Positions 1 to 10,975 of a DNA stretch of 64,000 nt are shown here, in pieces. The stretch lies in assembly GCF_035046485.1 (NCBI RefSeq), contig NC_085138.1:59377254-59441253 (forward strand), written 5' to 3'. The position numbers and the translations under genes are program-made. The notes below the pieces were generated by a model, which was not told the DNA's origin, did no database searches, and worked only from the letters and a program-made list of their open reading frames with translations. This stretch comes from Aedes albopictus. Lineage: Eukaryota > Arthropoda > Insecta > Diptera > Culicidae. Position 1 is the stretch's first letter; every line of letters begins with the position of its first letter.

Positions 1-9
1 TATTGGACT

Positions 10-32
10 TTACGCCCTTTAAAAGGGCGTAA
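10..32. repeat. Short perfect palindrome
   Basis: Two 11-nt arms (TTACGCCCTTT and its reverse complement) surround a single central A. It lies at the window edge, so it may be the end of a larger inverted-repeat element outside the window. No function can be assigned. Confidence 0.5.
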
Positions 33-159
33 CTCAAAAATGGGCCCTACGATATTTTTCAAATTTTGTCCAGACATGCAGGATAGCCATAGAAAACGAA
101 TGGTGGGCACCGATTGGATGGAGATTTTTATTTTATAATAACGGTCTAGGGAGCACCGT

Positions 160-262
160 GCCTGTGGAAATGCTCAAAAAACACTAAGGTGAAAAGAGGC
201 AGGCCAAGTTCCAGTGGAAACGTAGAGCCAAAAAGATGAAGAAGTGGAAGAATGTAAACTCA
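160..262 (+). mobile_element. Diverged Feilai-type SINE, 3' part
   Basis: The order of words (TGTGGAA, TGCTC, AACACTAAG, AGGCAGGCC, CCAGTG, AACGT, GCCAA) matches the 3' body of the intact SINE at 34,874-35,174 and of the related copy at 31,240-31,482. The tRNA-like head is not recognisable, so this is a 5'-truncated, mutated copy. Confidence 0.6.
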
Positions 263-1010
263 GATCGAGTGATTCCTTTCAGCCCCCCACTAAAAAAACT
301 CCTTCCTGTAACAGCCATGGAGATCCAGAGATGATCTCGGGCTTCACTAGCAACTACATCCCTTCCCTTTCTTAATGTGTATTAGGTATACGCAAAGTGT
401 GTGGCAGAGGGGTAAGGGGGATCTGGAATACCTGAAAAATCATGGGCGTTATATTTGAATATTCTCAAGCGCCAAACGTTGCCAGTTGGTTGATGTGATT
501 ATAAGTAAAACATCCCCAAACATGCGACGCTAGGGTAATCACTTATTTAACCCAGAGTTTCCCATTGCTCATGTGTACATAAATGTGACAGCGACCCTCC
601 CACCAAATTGTCTCCCAGCTCTTCAAAATCGCAGTGTGCAGCGCTGCTAGGAGGCTCACAAAAATCTGGTGGGTGCGAGCTAGGCACATAGCTCCCGAGG
701 AGCTCGTCTCATGCGCTGCGTGAGCTATTGGTATCTAAGGTGAAAAACATCTTCTTAGTAACGAAGAACCTCAACAACTTTTTTCCGTACACAACTCAAG
801 TGTCTGGTTGGTCTATGCGATATGACTAGGGACTCTCAATGCAAAGGTTAAGGTTTCAATTTTCGTTCGTTTAGGAAGTTTTTATCATGAAATTTTCTAA
901 TTTAATCAGCGCATGAGACGAAGCTCATGAGATACATCTTGAGAAAAATGAGGCACACAACCTTCAGTCTCACAATGTACAGTGCTCCTGGGAGCTCGCT
1001 TGCAATGTGG
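263..1010. other. Unassigned non-coding stretch
   Basis: There is no open frame with protein-like composition, no clear terminal repeats and no tandem structure. It is probably old repeat debris. Confidence 0.4.
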
Positions 1011-1810
1011 CAGGTGTGTCCAGGAATTGCTCAAGAGGTGCCTTTAAAATTTCCACTGCTTTTTTTCAGGTATTCATCCACAAGATATTCAGAAAAAATC
1101 CTCCAGAGATTTTTGCATTACTACATTCAGTGATTCATGCAATAATTTCTCTAGAGATTTGATTTTTGCAGGAATTCATACCCAGTCTTATTCATGATTT
1201 CTTCCAGATATTTCTTTATGTATTTTCCCAGAATATTCTCCAGCATTTTCTTACCACGAATTTTTTAAGAAATTCATTCGGATATATTTCCTAGGAACTT
1301 TAACAGGAATCTGCCAAACTGTCAGAAATATTTCAAGTGTTATCTCAAGGGATCTTTCCAGAAGCTTTATCTTCGCGTTTCTCCAAAAATTACTTCCGAA
1401 ATACGTTTACAGATTGCTCAAGCAATACTTTCAAAAAATCCATAGATTATTTTATCCGGGGATTTCTTTAGAAATTTTCCTAGAAATCCTCAATATACTT
1501 TTCTATGATTTCTGTCAAGGAATTCTCAAAGAGTTTCTTTAGGTATTTCTCCAGACAGCTCTTCGGAAATTCCTCCTTGGGTTCCTCCAAGAATAAACCA
1601 AGATACATATTCCTCTAGAGCTTGATTCAAGTGTTCGTCCTGAGACATCCGAAGGATTGTTTAGAAATTCATAGCTTCTGAAATTCCTGCAAGGATTCCC
1701 TCAAAAACATCTCCAAAGAAATTTTTCTGGATAATCTGAAGCAGTTTTGAAATTATCTCTGGAGGATTAGCTGAATGAATGGCTGTGAAAATCCTTAAGA
1801 TACCTTCTTA
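1010..1810. repeat. Degenerate TTCC..GGAA repeat block
   Basis: This is quasi-periodic sequence built from TTCCTCCAGGAATTC-like words about 20-30 nt apart, heavily mutated. Each word is close to palindromic. The same material recurs in about ten other blocks in this window. Open frames inside it are side effects of its composition. Confidence 0.75.
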
Positions 1811-1986
1811 GAAATAAATCATGAGAAACTTTTGGAGGACCACTGAAAGTAATTACAAATATAAATATCATTTTCTATCAATTTTTCTATGCAACGGTGA
1901 CGCAATATGTGCGCCAGAGCGGTTAAGGAAAGTGCGAAATTTTACCTGCCCGCGGTGCTCAATCCCACAGATTTCTTTCTCACTGG

Positions 1987-2035
1987 GGTCTCCAGTTAGC
2001 CTAGAGGTAGGAAAGGCTATGGATCAGAAAGAGAG
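1987..2035 (+). mobile_element. tRNA-like SINE head fragment
   Basis: The stretch TCTCCAGTTAGCCTAG followed by GGCTATGGATC matches the A-box region of the tRNA-derived SINE on the minus strand at 31,240-31,482. There is no B box after it, so only the head survives. Confidence 0.45.
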
Positions 2036-2262
2036 AAAAGGTGCTAAAGCTTAGGCTTTCGAGCCAGGTTTCTTATGTCCCTTCCTGGACGAAGAGCTTC
2101 AATGGAGTGACATGAACTTTCTTAGCCACGTCACTCCCAACGTGTTTGCTCCATAATACGTATCTATACGGCGCGGCTGACGAGATGGCACCGTTTTATC
2201 GTTTTGGTGTAATTGTATTTAATGACAAGACAAGAATTGGAACTAACTTGGAATGTATTAAC

Positions 2263-2540
2263 CCTAGCCCAGCAGGGTTAACTGGTACAACTAGCCAATG
2301 AGGCATGCCGTATGAGGCTTGAGATCCTAGGACTGAGCGAAGTCCGTTGGCCGAACATTGGAGAACACAGATTGGCGTCGAGTCAAATTCTGCTATACTT
2401 TGGCCTACGAGGTGAACACGCTCCATGCCACCGTGAAGTTGGTTTCCTGCTCATCGCTCACGCCCACGCAGCGCTCATGAAGTGGGAACCTATTTATGAG
2501 AGGATTATTGTAGCCAGATTCGGAACACGGGTAGAACACC
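2263..2540 (+). pseudogene. RTE-like LINE, endonuclease (EEP) domain remnant
   Basis: The plus-strand frame reads LVQLANE, then MRLEILGLSEVRWPN, then a stretch ending ERIIVARFGTRV. This resembles the N-terminal part of the apurinic-type endonuclease of RTE-like non-LTR retrotransposons; the E of SEVRW corresponds to the catalytic glutamate region. A stop precedes the fragment, and its continuation is cut by the palindromic MITE at 2,541-2,895. The rest of the endonuclease is missing between that MITE and the RT remnant. The clade call is by recognition; another EEP-bearing LINE clade is possible. Confidence 0.75.
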
Positions 2541-2895
2541 CACGCTATGTCCAAAGGGAAGTATTATGAAAATCGAATGTACCTCAAATGTTATTCCATA
2601 AGATCGTAGGTTTGGACCTCTAGTTTCAGAATCTGTGCGGTTTAAAATATTTCATCTTGTGTTTTTCGGTATTTTTCGATTTTTTTGATTTTTTTCCCTG
2701 TTTTCCCATACAAATGACGAAAAAAGTCATTTTAAGGTTAATTTCATCCCATATGAAAATGTATGGGAAAAAAACCCAAGATGGATTGTTTTAAATCGCA
2801 CATATTCTGAATCTAGAGGTCCAAAAATACGGTTCCAGCGAATAAACTTTGAGGTACATTCACTTTTCATAATACTTCCCTTTGGACATAGCGTG
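2541..2895. mobile_element. Palindromic MITE inside the LINE
   Basis: The left end CACGCTATGTCCAAAGGGAA is the reverse complement of the right end at about 2,876-2,895. Complementarity continues inward through the words GTATTATGAAAA, GTACCTCAAA, GGACCTCTAG and CAGAAT to a centre near 2,715. The 355-bp unit therefore folds into a long imperfect hairpin. It has no coding capacity. It separates endonuclease from RT remnants of the same LINE, so it inserted after the LINE or at a deletion in it. The target duplication is unclear. Confidence 0.75.
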
Positions 2896-4620
2896 CGTCA
2901 GCGCTGTTCGGCTCTCGAGAAGGAAGTGAAACGTTCCGTCCCCTCTACGATGTTTCACGTCGCCCTAGTGGGACTAAGAGAAATGCTACGATGCCCGTCA
3001 AAGACACATCTGGACAGTTACTGACCGACCCGTTAAAGTTAAAGTCCAGTTAAAGTGTCGGTCACGCCATCAACACCTCAGTATGATCCGCCAAGGGTAC
3101 GACGCATTACCCGTGTCAACACAGAAGCTCCATCAGTGCAGGAGATAGAAACAGCCATCCGTAGAATGAAATCAAACAGGGCCCCAGGGGTCGATCGCAT
3201 ATCAGCTAAGATGCTCAAAGCTGACCCCGTAGTATCCGCACAACTACTGTATCAATTATTCAGTAACATATGGGAAACCGCGACATTTCCGGCCGACTGG
3301 ATGGCGTCCTAGTAAAGGTACCCAAGAAGGGTGACCTGACTGTTGGCGGGGCAATCATGTTGCTGTGTATCGTTCTCAAAGTCCTCTGCAAAGTGATCTT
3401 TAACCAAATACAGGGGAAGATTGACGCAACTCTGCGACGGCAGCAAGCAGGATTCCGTGCCGGACGATCCTGTGTGGACCATATTGTCACGCTCCGTAAC
3501 ATTCTGGAGCAAATCAATGAATTCCAAGAGTCTCTCTACCTGGTGTTCATTGATTACGAAAAAGCTTTCGATCGTCTCAATCTCGGAAACATGTGGGAAG
3601 CCCTTAGGCGCAAGGGTCTCCCTGAGAAAATCATCGGCCTCATTGAAGCACAATACAGGTGTTTTGTCCGATCCCATCCGGGCCGTTGCTGGAGTGAGGC
3701 AAGGATGTATACTATCACCGCTACTATTCCTCTAATCGACGAGATCCTGGTAGGTGTGATTGACCGTGAACCAAATCGTTGATTGCTGTGGCTGCCCATT
3801 ACCATGGAGCACCTAAATGGCTTCGAATTGACTGATGACGATGCTCTCCTAGCTTAATGGCACTGTGATATGCCGAGCAAGCTCGATGATCCTGCCAATC
3901 GCTCCTCAGCGGCTGGTCTTGCCATCAACGTCAACAAGACCAAATCGTTGGATGTAAACACGGTCAACCCTTCCAGCTTTACGGCAGCTGGGCAGTCAGT
4001 AGAGAATGTTGAAAGCTTCCAATATTTTAGTAGCCAAATGGCGGCCAATGGCGGCACCAAGATCGACATAGGTGCACGGATCAAGAAAAGCGAGGGCTGC
4101 TTTTGCGAGTTTAAGAAATGTATGGAGAAACAACCAGATTAGTCGACGCACCAAAATCCGAATTTTTAACTCGAACGTGAAATCTGTTCTGCTATACGCC
4201 AGTGAAACCTGGTGTGTATCACTGGAGAACACTCAACGACTGAAAGTCTTCATCAATAGATGTCTGCGGTATATAATTCGTGTATGGTGACCTCACAATT
4301 GGATCTCCAACGTGGAGCTCCATCGTCGATGTCATCAAAAGACGATTGCGACAGAATTTCGGGAGCGAAAGTGGAGTTGGGTCGGCCCAACTCTACGCAG
4401 GTGCGGAACAATTTCTGCAAGCAAGCGTTAGATTGGAACCCAGCAGGACATCACAGCAGGGGCATACGCAGAGGCTCATGGCGACGCAGCCTCAACAAGG
4501 AAATAAAGGAAGTCGACAGAAATTTGACCTGGTCACAGGTCAAGGCGATGGCTGGCAATTGCTCAGGATGGAGATCTTTCAAATCGGCCCTCTGCACCAC
4601 CATGGATGCTCAGGACTGAA
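2896..4620 (+). pseudogene. RTE-like LINE, reverse transcriptase and C-terminal remnant
   Basis: The reading frame shifts several times, but consecutive pieces follow RT order. They are a linker with MPVKDTSGQLLTD; fingers with SNRAPGVDRISAKMLK (about 3,150-3,230); LVKVPKKGDLT (about 3,310); QQAGFRAGRSCVDHI (about 3,445-3,490); catalytic FIDYEKAFDRL (about 3,548-3,580); GVRQGCILSPLLFL (about 3,694-3,735); and the DD motif as FELTDDDALL (about 3,821-3,850). The C-terminal part has VKSVLLYASETWCVS (about 4,177-4,223) and ends SALCTTMDAQD. At least three frameshifts and internal stops make it dead. Two more copies of its 3' region lie at 11,928-12,785 and 63,765-64,000, both on the minus strand. 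Confidence 0.85.
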
Positions 4621-4816
4621 AAAACGTATCTGCTACGGCATAGGACTCCTCAAAAGTGGTGTCAAGACTCCTCCTGGGGGCATTCGAAAACTCGTAATTT
4701 CCAAGTCGCTACTTAATGTTATTTCGGGAAAATATACCGGTTTTAATGCATTAGACGATATCCCGCTGGAAACCATTGAACATAAATCATACGGGCCGAT
4801 TTTGACCTGATATTAA

Positions 4817-4932
4817 CCCTAAAAGGGATACCTGGGGTCCATTGGACCCCAGGCGCTTTCCAGAGCTCGTCTTTGATGGAACACACTCAGCGAGGTGACG
4901 AAACTGAGGCCATGAAGGTATCCCTTTTAGGG
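4817..4932. mobile_element. piggyBac-like MITE (TTAA target)
   Basis: TTAA occurs immediately outside both ends (4,813-4,816 and 4,933-4,936). The ends CCCTAAAAGGGATACCT and AGGTATCCCTTTTAGGG are perfect 17-bp inverted repeats. TTAA duplication with CCC-starting TIRs is typical of piggyBac-superfamily elements. An inner perfect palindrome with 10-bp arms around ATT lies at 4,831-4,853. The element is 116 bp and non-coding. Confidence 0.8.
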
Positions 4933-4939
4933 TTAAGAA

Positions 4940-6240
4940 CTCTTGAAGGTGAGGGCGGTAATCTGTTCCCAAGTTTGGTTGTTGATTCCTTGTGCTACTT
5001 AGTTGGAATAGCAACTACGAATAGTATGATCATCCTTGCTTAAGCTCAATTAGATCAAGATCACGTTTCTACAAAATCGCTTTTAGATTTAAAAATAACT
5101 ATGAGATTATATATCTATCGTAGTAAAACACGTGATAATGACTGTGTATAATGCAACTGAAAACTATATTGCACGTGATTTGTTGTGCTACTATTATCAA
5201 TACGCGCAGTACTAGCCAGCTGAATATAATTGTACCTACCTACTATATAAATACAGATTTTCTCACGCTCTAATATAACTATTATCAACTTCGTCTGCAA
5301 TAATATTACTCAACGGCCGAGACAGTGCATCCACTGTCTGATAAGAAAAGAAAACACATCACAACGATCGGAAGGAAGAGCCAACAATTACGCGTTAATT
5401 CATTCGTCGTCGTCCATCCGCCCATCCAAGCGTGGCGCGCGCTATTTGATCTCCTTTCATCGTCTGTGGTTGTTGATAAAATCGCATAAAACGTGCCTAA
5501 ACAGCTTTTTTGTTCTCATTCTGCTTTCATCGAAAACATTCACACTCACTGACCAACAACAACGACAACTGGATCTGCTGGCTGGTGCCACTTGGTGCAC
5601 GCGCTTGCGCTTAATCATTACTCCGTCGTCGTCGCGCCGGGCAACACTTGAGGAAGTGGTTTGACCTTCACTCGCTACTACTAGTGGTATAACGGTTTTG
5701 CCTTCGGTTCGGAACCAAATCACTCAAAATCGCTGACACATTAAGCATCGTTAACGCGACTTAAACGATGTCGATCGTCGTCCATGTGGCCCAGTTTTGA
5801 CACGAGAAAGGGCGATCTCGATCTGATAAAAGCGAGAAAATGAGTCGACGAACGAACGCGATGAGCCAGCGATTGTGGTTTTTCGGAAGTCTTGAACATC
5901 TTCCACATTCTGCTGCGGTCAGGGACACGCGATGCAGTGTTGTCGTTCCGTATTTGAGTAGTAAACATGGGCAAATCCAAAGGCACAAACGTAGCGATAG
6001 CGATAAATTGCGGTTGGGTTCAGCTGATAATCGTCTCGGGAGCTGCTCTGTTGTTGACCTGACAAAGGTTTCTGGATTAGAACGTGGTTTTAATCTGACC
6101 CGATTGTTCGAGGATAACGCGGGCAACGCACGGGTTGAAGGAAGCCCAACAGTTGAAGCGAGTTCAAATGAGTAGCTCTATGCGGCGGGAGAATCCTGAT
6201 AATTTCTAACTTTATGACGATCTAATTAAGTCTCCCGATA
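4940..6240. other. Unassigned low-repeat stretch
   Basis: The first part (to about 5,300) is AT-rich. From 5,300 to 6,180 composition is more balanced and no repeat words are seen. Overlapping frames on both strands reach about 110-120 codons (5,840-6,175 plus; 5,761-6,126 minus), but none resembles a known domain. A 31-codon ORF with a strong insect start context (AAACATGG) lies at 5,967-6,062 and ends in a hydrophobic run. I do not call a gene here. Confidence 0.4.
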
Positions 6241-8365
6241 GGGGTGGTGGGGGTAAAGTGGACAACCTAAGCATTTTGGTCGTTTCCCACGGAAATGCGG
6301 CAAAATCCATCTGCTTTTCCGAGTAACATGGAAGGTAATGATATACTCTTGAAATCTTGTAAGGGGTTGCATTTATAAAATATTGTTTTCTTTGATTATT
6401 TTCTTCACCAAATCGTGCATCAAAATAGCGTGAAAAAAATTGGTGGGGGTAAAATGGACAATCGATGGGGTAAAATGAACAAGTCGTTAAAAGTTATATA
6501 ACAGCATATTGTTGCTATGTTTTTAAATACAAATTATCAAATTTCATACGATAACTTTATTTTTTTGTTTTCAAACTTTTAATACAAACTTTGAAACACA
6601 CTTAAATAATTATTGTAAAAAACAAGCACTGTTTTGGATGAAAACTATATTTTGTTGATATAATATATTTTTTTATAACTTTTTACTTCAACTATCTCAC
6701 GATAGGTATGACGGCTGATGATTCTGAAGTTTGCAAAAAGAAAATTGAAATTTTGGTGAAATTTGAACCGATTGTCCATTTTACCCCCACGGTCTGATTT
6801 TGTTAAAAAAAAATTCAAAACTTTTTTTTATCCAAAACTTAATTTTTTTTTTTGGTCAAATATATTCTTCTACGTGGACTTTATTGGTTTAGGGTGTAAA
6901 ACTTGTAATAATTTGAAAATAAATTACGAGAAAACCTTAGCAATTATAAGCAGATTTTACATCATTTCCTATTTTTCACGTGATTTTTAAAGTTTTTCTC
7001 ATCTTGAAGAGGCTTATTTGATTTTAATGTTCAAGATCAGCAAAAGTATAAAGATTCATGCTTAGTAGGCCTGTCCAGCTTTTCAAAAATGTTCTCTGAT
7101 TCTCAAGTCCACCCCCATATTTAGATTGGCATCCTAAAAGAAGTAACTGGTCAAAATTTCAGCCTAATCCATTGAAATTAAGAGGTGCATCAAATCAATT
7201 TTGTGTTTTTCGACTATTTTTAACCTTCAAAAAATCATAACTACACTAAAACATGTCAAAACGTAATTCTTTCGGCAGAAATTGAAAGCTATACTTGTCT
7301 GCTACAACTTCTCCGAACAACGTGTGCCAATAAAATTGAAGGAAACATGTGTAATTATCACATTTGTAATCAGAAAAACCTTAAAAAGTTGATTTTTTGG
7401 TAGATTTCGTTCTGGAACACCCTAATATACTTAATAAGTTGGATTTTTCAAAACGGCATCATAATCTCCAATGTTTTTTGGTTATTTGCTTCTTTGACAC
7501 CAATGTTGTAGGAGTTGAGCAAAAATTACTAAAATTCGTGAAAGTCAAATGTGGCCTAAAAACTAGCTTTTTGGAGGCAATCACGTTGTGGCGCGAAATT
7601 GTACTGAACGTAGTAGCTTTGCTTTCTAGTAGTTTGCCTTAGCTACCCCCTACCACGGGTGATAACAAACAAGCGCAATGACAGGTGTTGGCTATCATAT
7701 CAGTGCTGACGCGATGCCACTTTTTGCGCGCCAAAGCGTGATTGCACCCGAAAAGCTAGTTTTTAGGTCACATTTGGCTTTCACGAATTTTAGTAATTTT
7801 TGCTCAACTCCTACAGCATTGGTGCCAAAGAAGCAAATTATCAAAAAACATTGGAGAATATGATGCCGTTTTGAAAAATCCAACTTATTACGTATATTAG
7901 GGTGTTCCAGAACGAAATCTATCAAAAAATCAACTTTTTAAGGTTTTTCTGATTACAAATGTGATAATTACACATGTTTCCTTCAATTTTATTGGCACAC
8001 GTTGTTCGGAGAAGTTGTAGCAGACAAATATAGCTTTCAATTTCTGCCGAAAGAATTAAGTTTTGACATGTTTTAGTGTAGTTATGATTTTTTGAAGTTC
8101 AAAAATAGTCGAAAAACACAAAATTGATTTGATGCACCTCTTAATTTCAATGGATTAGGCTGAAATTTTGACCAGTTACTTCTTTTAGGATGCCAATCAA
8201 AATATGGGGGTGGACTTGAGAATCAGAGAACATTTTTGAAAAGCTGGACAGGCCTAATGCTTAGGCATTAGCTTCAATCGTTGAAACATTTTGAAAAACA
8301 ATAAAAGCCATGAAACTGTACCCTGCCCGTTTTACCCCACCTGTCCACTTTACCCCCACCACCCC
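6241..8365. mobile_element. Non-autonomous pogo/Tigger-like TIR element
   Basis: The 24-bp ends (6,241-6,264 and 8,342-8,365) are perfect inverted repeats starting GGGGTGGTGGGGGTAAAGTG. TA flanks both ends (6,239-6,240; 8,366-8,367). Near the ends the word GGGGTAAAATGGACA is reiterated at about 6,448-6,482, 6,773-6,790 and 8,326-8,340. The pogo-like element at 12,861-15,789 has the same architecture and similar motifs. No transposase is present. Most of the right half is the 529-bp-arm palindrome. The superfamily is inferred from TIR style and TA target. Confidence 0.8.
7067..8255. repeat. Large inverted repeat, 529-bp arms
   Basis: Arm 7,067-7,595 is matched without net gaps by the reverse complement of 7,727-8,255, since coordinate sums are 15,322 at both arm ends. 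The spacer is 131 bp. Scattered substitutions show the arms have diverged modestly. Matching open frames on opposite strands (7,397-7,642 plus and 7,695-7,925 minus) are mirror images produced by the palindrome and show no recognisable domain. A transcript through it would fold into a long double-stranded hairpin. Confidence 0.9.
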
Positions 8366-8367
8366 TA

Positions 8368-9259
8368 TAGAGCAGCTTCTACGTATATTGTTCTAATTTA
8401 TGTTCACTCAACTGAACTCAAAGCAGTAAAAACCTTTAGGTACGACCATTATCTTCCAATAAAATTCTCCACCGGTTCTCTAGCTGTGCTTAATGCGTGG
8501 GCTACATATGCAATTTTCTACTCAAGAACTGGATTTGTTTGTTACGTTAACGATAACGGAGAATACGAGAGTGTATACACAAAGCAGGTCCTCAATATGT
8601 AACAGCAAACTGGCAGCTATAAGGCTTGTGTAGAAAGACGATGGAAACGAAGAGAACAAACAACACGCTGCATCACGTTACGTTATTCGATTCGATGCGA
8701 AAGGTTATTTGTGTACAGTTTAAAATATTATGAGTATCTGAATACAACTTTTTTCATTCTTTCTTAACAATTACTTTAAAATATCTACGGATTACATTTA
8801 TTGCAATTACCAATTGTATTCAGAAAAAAAAATCTGATGCAATATCTGTACAATACGATGCATACAAGCAACGTGCAATCTGATTTTATTCATTCAAGTT
8901 CATTGAAATGAATGCCCTATCAGGAAGACTAACCCCATCATTCGAGAATTCATGCAACAGGATCGTTTTTCTTTATAATGCATTCTTGAATGCACCAAAC
9001 AGTCACGAAACAATCTTGAATGAATGACTCCCAGCCAGTGCAACCAGTTCAATAAAACATAAATATAAGAGTTTTCGGTGACCAAGTTGTATAAGAATTG
9101 TTATTTAGCTCTTTACAGCACAACCATTACATCTTCTAATAATTATTGATATTTCATCCCTACTGGAACATAGCCTTTGAATTCCAGACAAAATGATGCT
9201 AGACAGCAGAGGGAGCTAATCTTGGAGCTAATTCGATTTCAAGTCATACTGGGAGTGAG
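8368..9259. other. Unassigned AT-rich stretch
   Basis: This is non-coding by appearance. A frame at 8,291-8,602 overlaps the end of the TIR element and has no known domain. It flanks the LTR insertion on the left. Confidence 0.35.
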
Positions 9260-9264
9260 AACGT

Positions 9265-9499
9265 TGTGGGGTATGAACAAAGCTGAGTAGCATTTCCCAT
9301 GCGTGTATTTCCCCTAGCAAGCATCAGTGACAGCCAGCACCATGACGGGGTTGTCATCAGTGTGATGCTGCCTCATTGACGAGTGGACTGTTGGCGGAGC
9401 AAGTCGCCATCACCGTTCCGTATTATGCCAAGTGATTCTACTGCAGTTTGCTAAGATGGCTGGGAACGGTTTGTTCCAGTGAGTTGCCCGGTATTCACA
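9265..9499 (+). repeat. 5' LTR (235 bp)
   Basis: It starts TGTGGGGTATG and ends GGTATTCACA, and is identical base for base to 11,657-11,891. It carries no canonical AATAAA. Positions 9,423-9,441 are complementary to 9,556-9,574 in the leader. Confidence 0.93.
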
Positions 9500-9574
9500 T
9501 TGGCGATCCTGCCAGGAGTGCATCATGATCAATAACAAGTTAATCATAAAATAGGTAGAATCACTTGGCATAAA
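9423..9574 (+). promoter_or_regulatory. 19-nt LTR/leader complementarity
   Basis: TTATGCCAAGTGATTCTAC (9,423-9,441, inside the LTR) is the exact reverse complement of 9,556-9,574 in the leader. In genomic RNA the pair would enclose the primer-binding site in the loop. Because the LTR part is also at the RNA 3' end, the leader copy could alternatively pair with the far end. Function is inferred. Confidence 0.7.
9501..9519 (+). promoter_or_regulatory. Primer-binding site for tRNA-Arg
   Basis: TGGCGATCCTGCCAGGAGT begins TGG and sits one base after the LTR end. Its complement corresponds to the 3' end of eukaryotic tRNA-Arg(ACG) including CCA. The tRNA identity is from memory of the conserved tRNA-Arg acceptor and T-arm sequence. 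Confidence 0.85.
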
Positions 9575-10049
9575 AACAGTGAGAGAAAACAAATCGTTTT
9601 GGTGTGTGAAGTGTGTGGTGGTGCTGCAAACACAGTGAAGTGGGTGTTGCAATTCTGCGGTTCCTGACGAAAGCTAGAGCGCGGAAAGTTTTTGTTTTTC
9701 CAACCGCGTTCTGTTTTAGCCTTGGTTCTAGCACAAACACATGAACAAAGGCGCGGTGACGTGGTTGATTTTTGTTGTCGACTGGTAGCACGCTGTGGAT
9801 AGGTGGTCGGTCGATGATTGCATGCATGTTTCTTCATGTTCTTGCTCGGCATGGATGGTCGCGCTTTCGTTGATTCTTCGGATCGTACATGCTCGTGTTG
9901 TCGCTCGGTTGAACGGTAAATGCAAACAGGTTGATGTGCATGATGGTAGAGGTGTTTGACTATTGTGAATGTTGCCGTAAAATACTCGCGGCATTGGTTG
10001 GTTGGGTTGGTTTTTGCTCGGGTTTTTGGTTGGGCAAATTAATGGCGTG

Positions 10050-10975
10050 TCGAACCGCCGAAAATTGTTCTGCATAAGGAAAATGCAGGGACGTGTAATG
10101 AAAACCGTCCAAGGAAACGGCATTTTTAGATAACCGCCGAAAATTATTCTGCATAAAGAAAATGCAGGGACGTGTAATGAAAACCGTCCAAGGTAAAGGC
10201 GTTGTTGGATAACCGCCGACAATTTTTCTGCATAAAGAAAATGCAGGGACGTGTAATGAAAACCGTCCAAGGTAAAGGCGTTGTTGAATAACCGCCGACA
10301 ATTTTTCTGCATAAGGAAAATGCAGGGACGTGTAATGAAAACCGTCCAAGGTAAAGGCGTTGTTGGATAACCGCCGACAATTTTTCTGCATAAGGAAAAT
10401 GCAGGGACGTGTAATGAAAACCGTCCAAGGAAACGGCATTTTTGGATAACCGCCGAAAATTATTCTGCATAAAGAAAATGCAGGGACGTGTGTGAAACCC
10501 GTCTAAGGAAAAGGCGTTGTTGGATAACCGCCGACAATTTTTCTGCATAAAGAAAATGCAGGGACGTGTAATGAAAACCGTCCAAGGTAAAGGCGTTGTT
10601 GGATAACCGCCGACAATTTTTCTGCATAAGGAAAATGCAGGGACGTGTAATGAAAACCGTCCAAGGTAAAGGCATTTTTGGATAACCGCCGAAAATTATT
10701 CTGCATAAAGAAAATGCAGGGACGTGTAGTGAAAACCGTCCAAGGTAAAAACGTTGTTGGATATCCGCCGAAAATTTTTCTGCATAAGGAAAATACAGGG
10801 ACGTGAAATGAAATCCGTCCAAGGAAATGGCGTTATTGAAAAACTGCCGAAAATTGTTTGCATCAGGAAAATGCAGCGATGTGTAAAGAAACCCGTCTAA
10901 GTAAATGGCGTTGCGTGATAATTGATGAAAGCTGTGCGTGAGGAAAATGCAGGGACGTGTAATGAAAACCGCCCA
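10050..10975 (+). repeat. Tandem array of about twelve 79-bp units
   Basis: The word TGCAGGGACG or its variants recurs at 10,084, 10,163, 10,242, 10,321, 10,400, 10,479, 10,557, 10,636, 10,715, 10,794, 10,872 and 10,949. Spacing is 79 bp, with a few 77-78. Central units are nearly identical and the right-hand ones are diverged. Each unit contains two potential hairpins: CTGCAT/ATGCAG with a 7-nt loop, and GGACG/CGTCC. Because 79 is 1 modulo 3, a stop-free unit opens all three minus-strand frames, which explains the long overlapping repetitive ORFs there (9,728-11,029). Those are not evidence of protein. Confidence 0.9.

Noticed and set aside
5225..5300. TATATAAATA as a TATA-box promoter
   Set aside because: No initiator at the right distance, and the surroundings are AT-rich enough for this to be chance.
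7397..7925. Two similar proteins encoded on opposite strands
   Set aside because: They are mirror images produced by the 529-bp inverted repeat, with no known fold.
10050..10975. CRISPR-like regular array
   Set aside because: Units are contiguous 79-bp tandem repeats with no unique spacers, inside an LTR retrotransposon in an insect genome.
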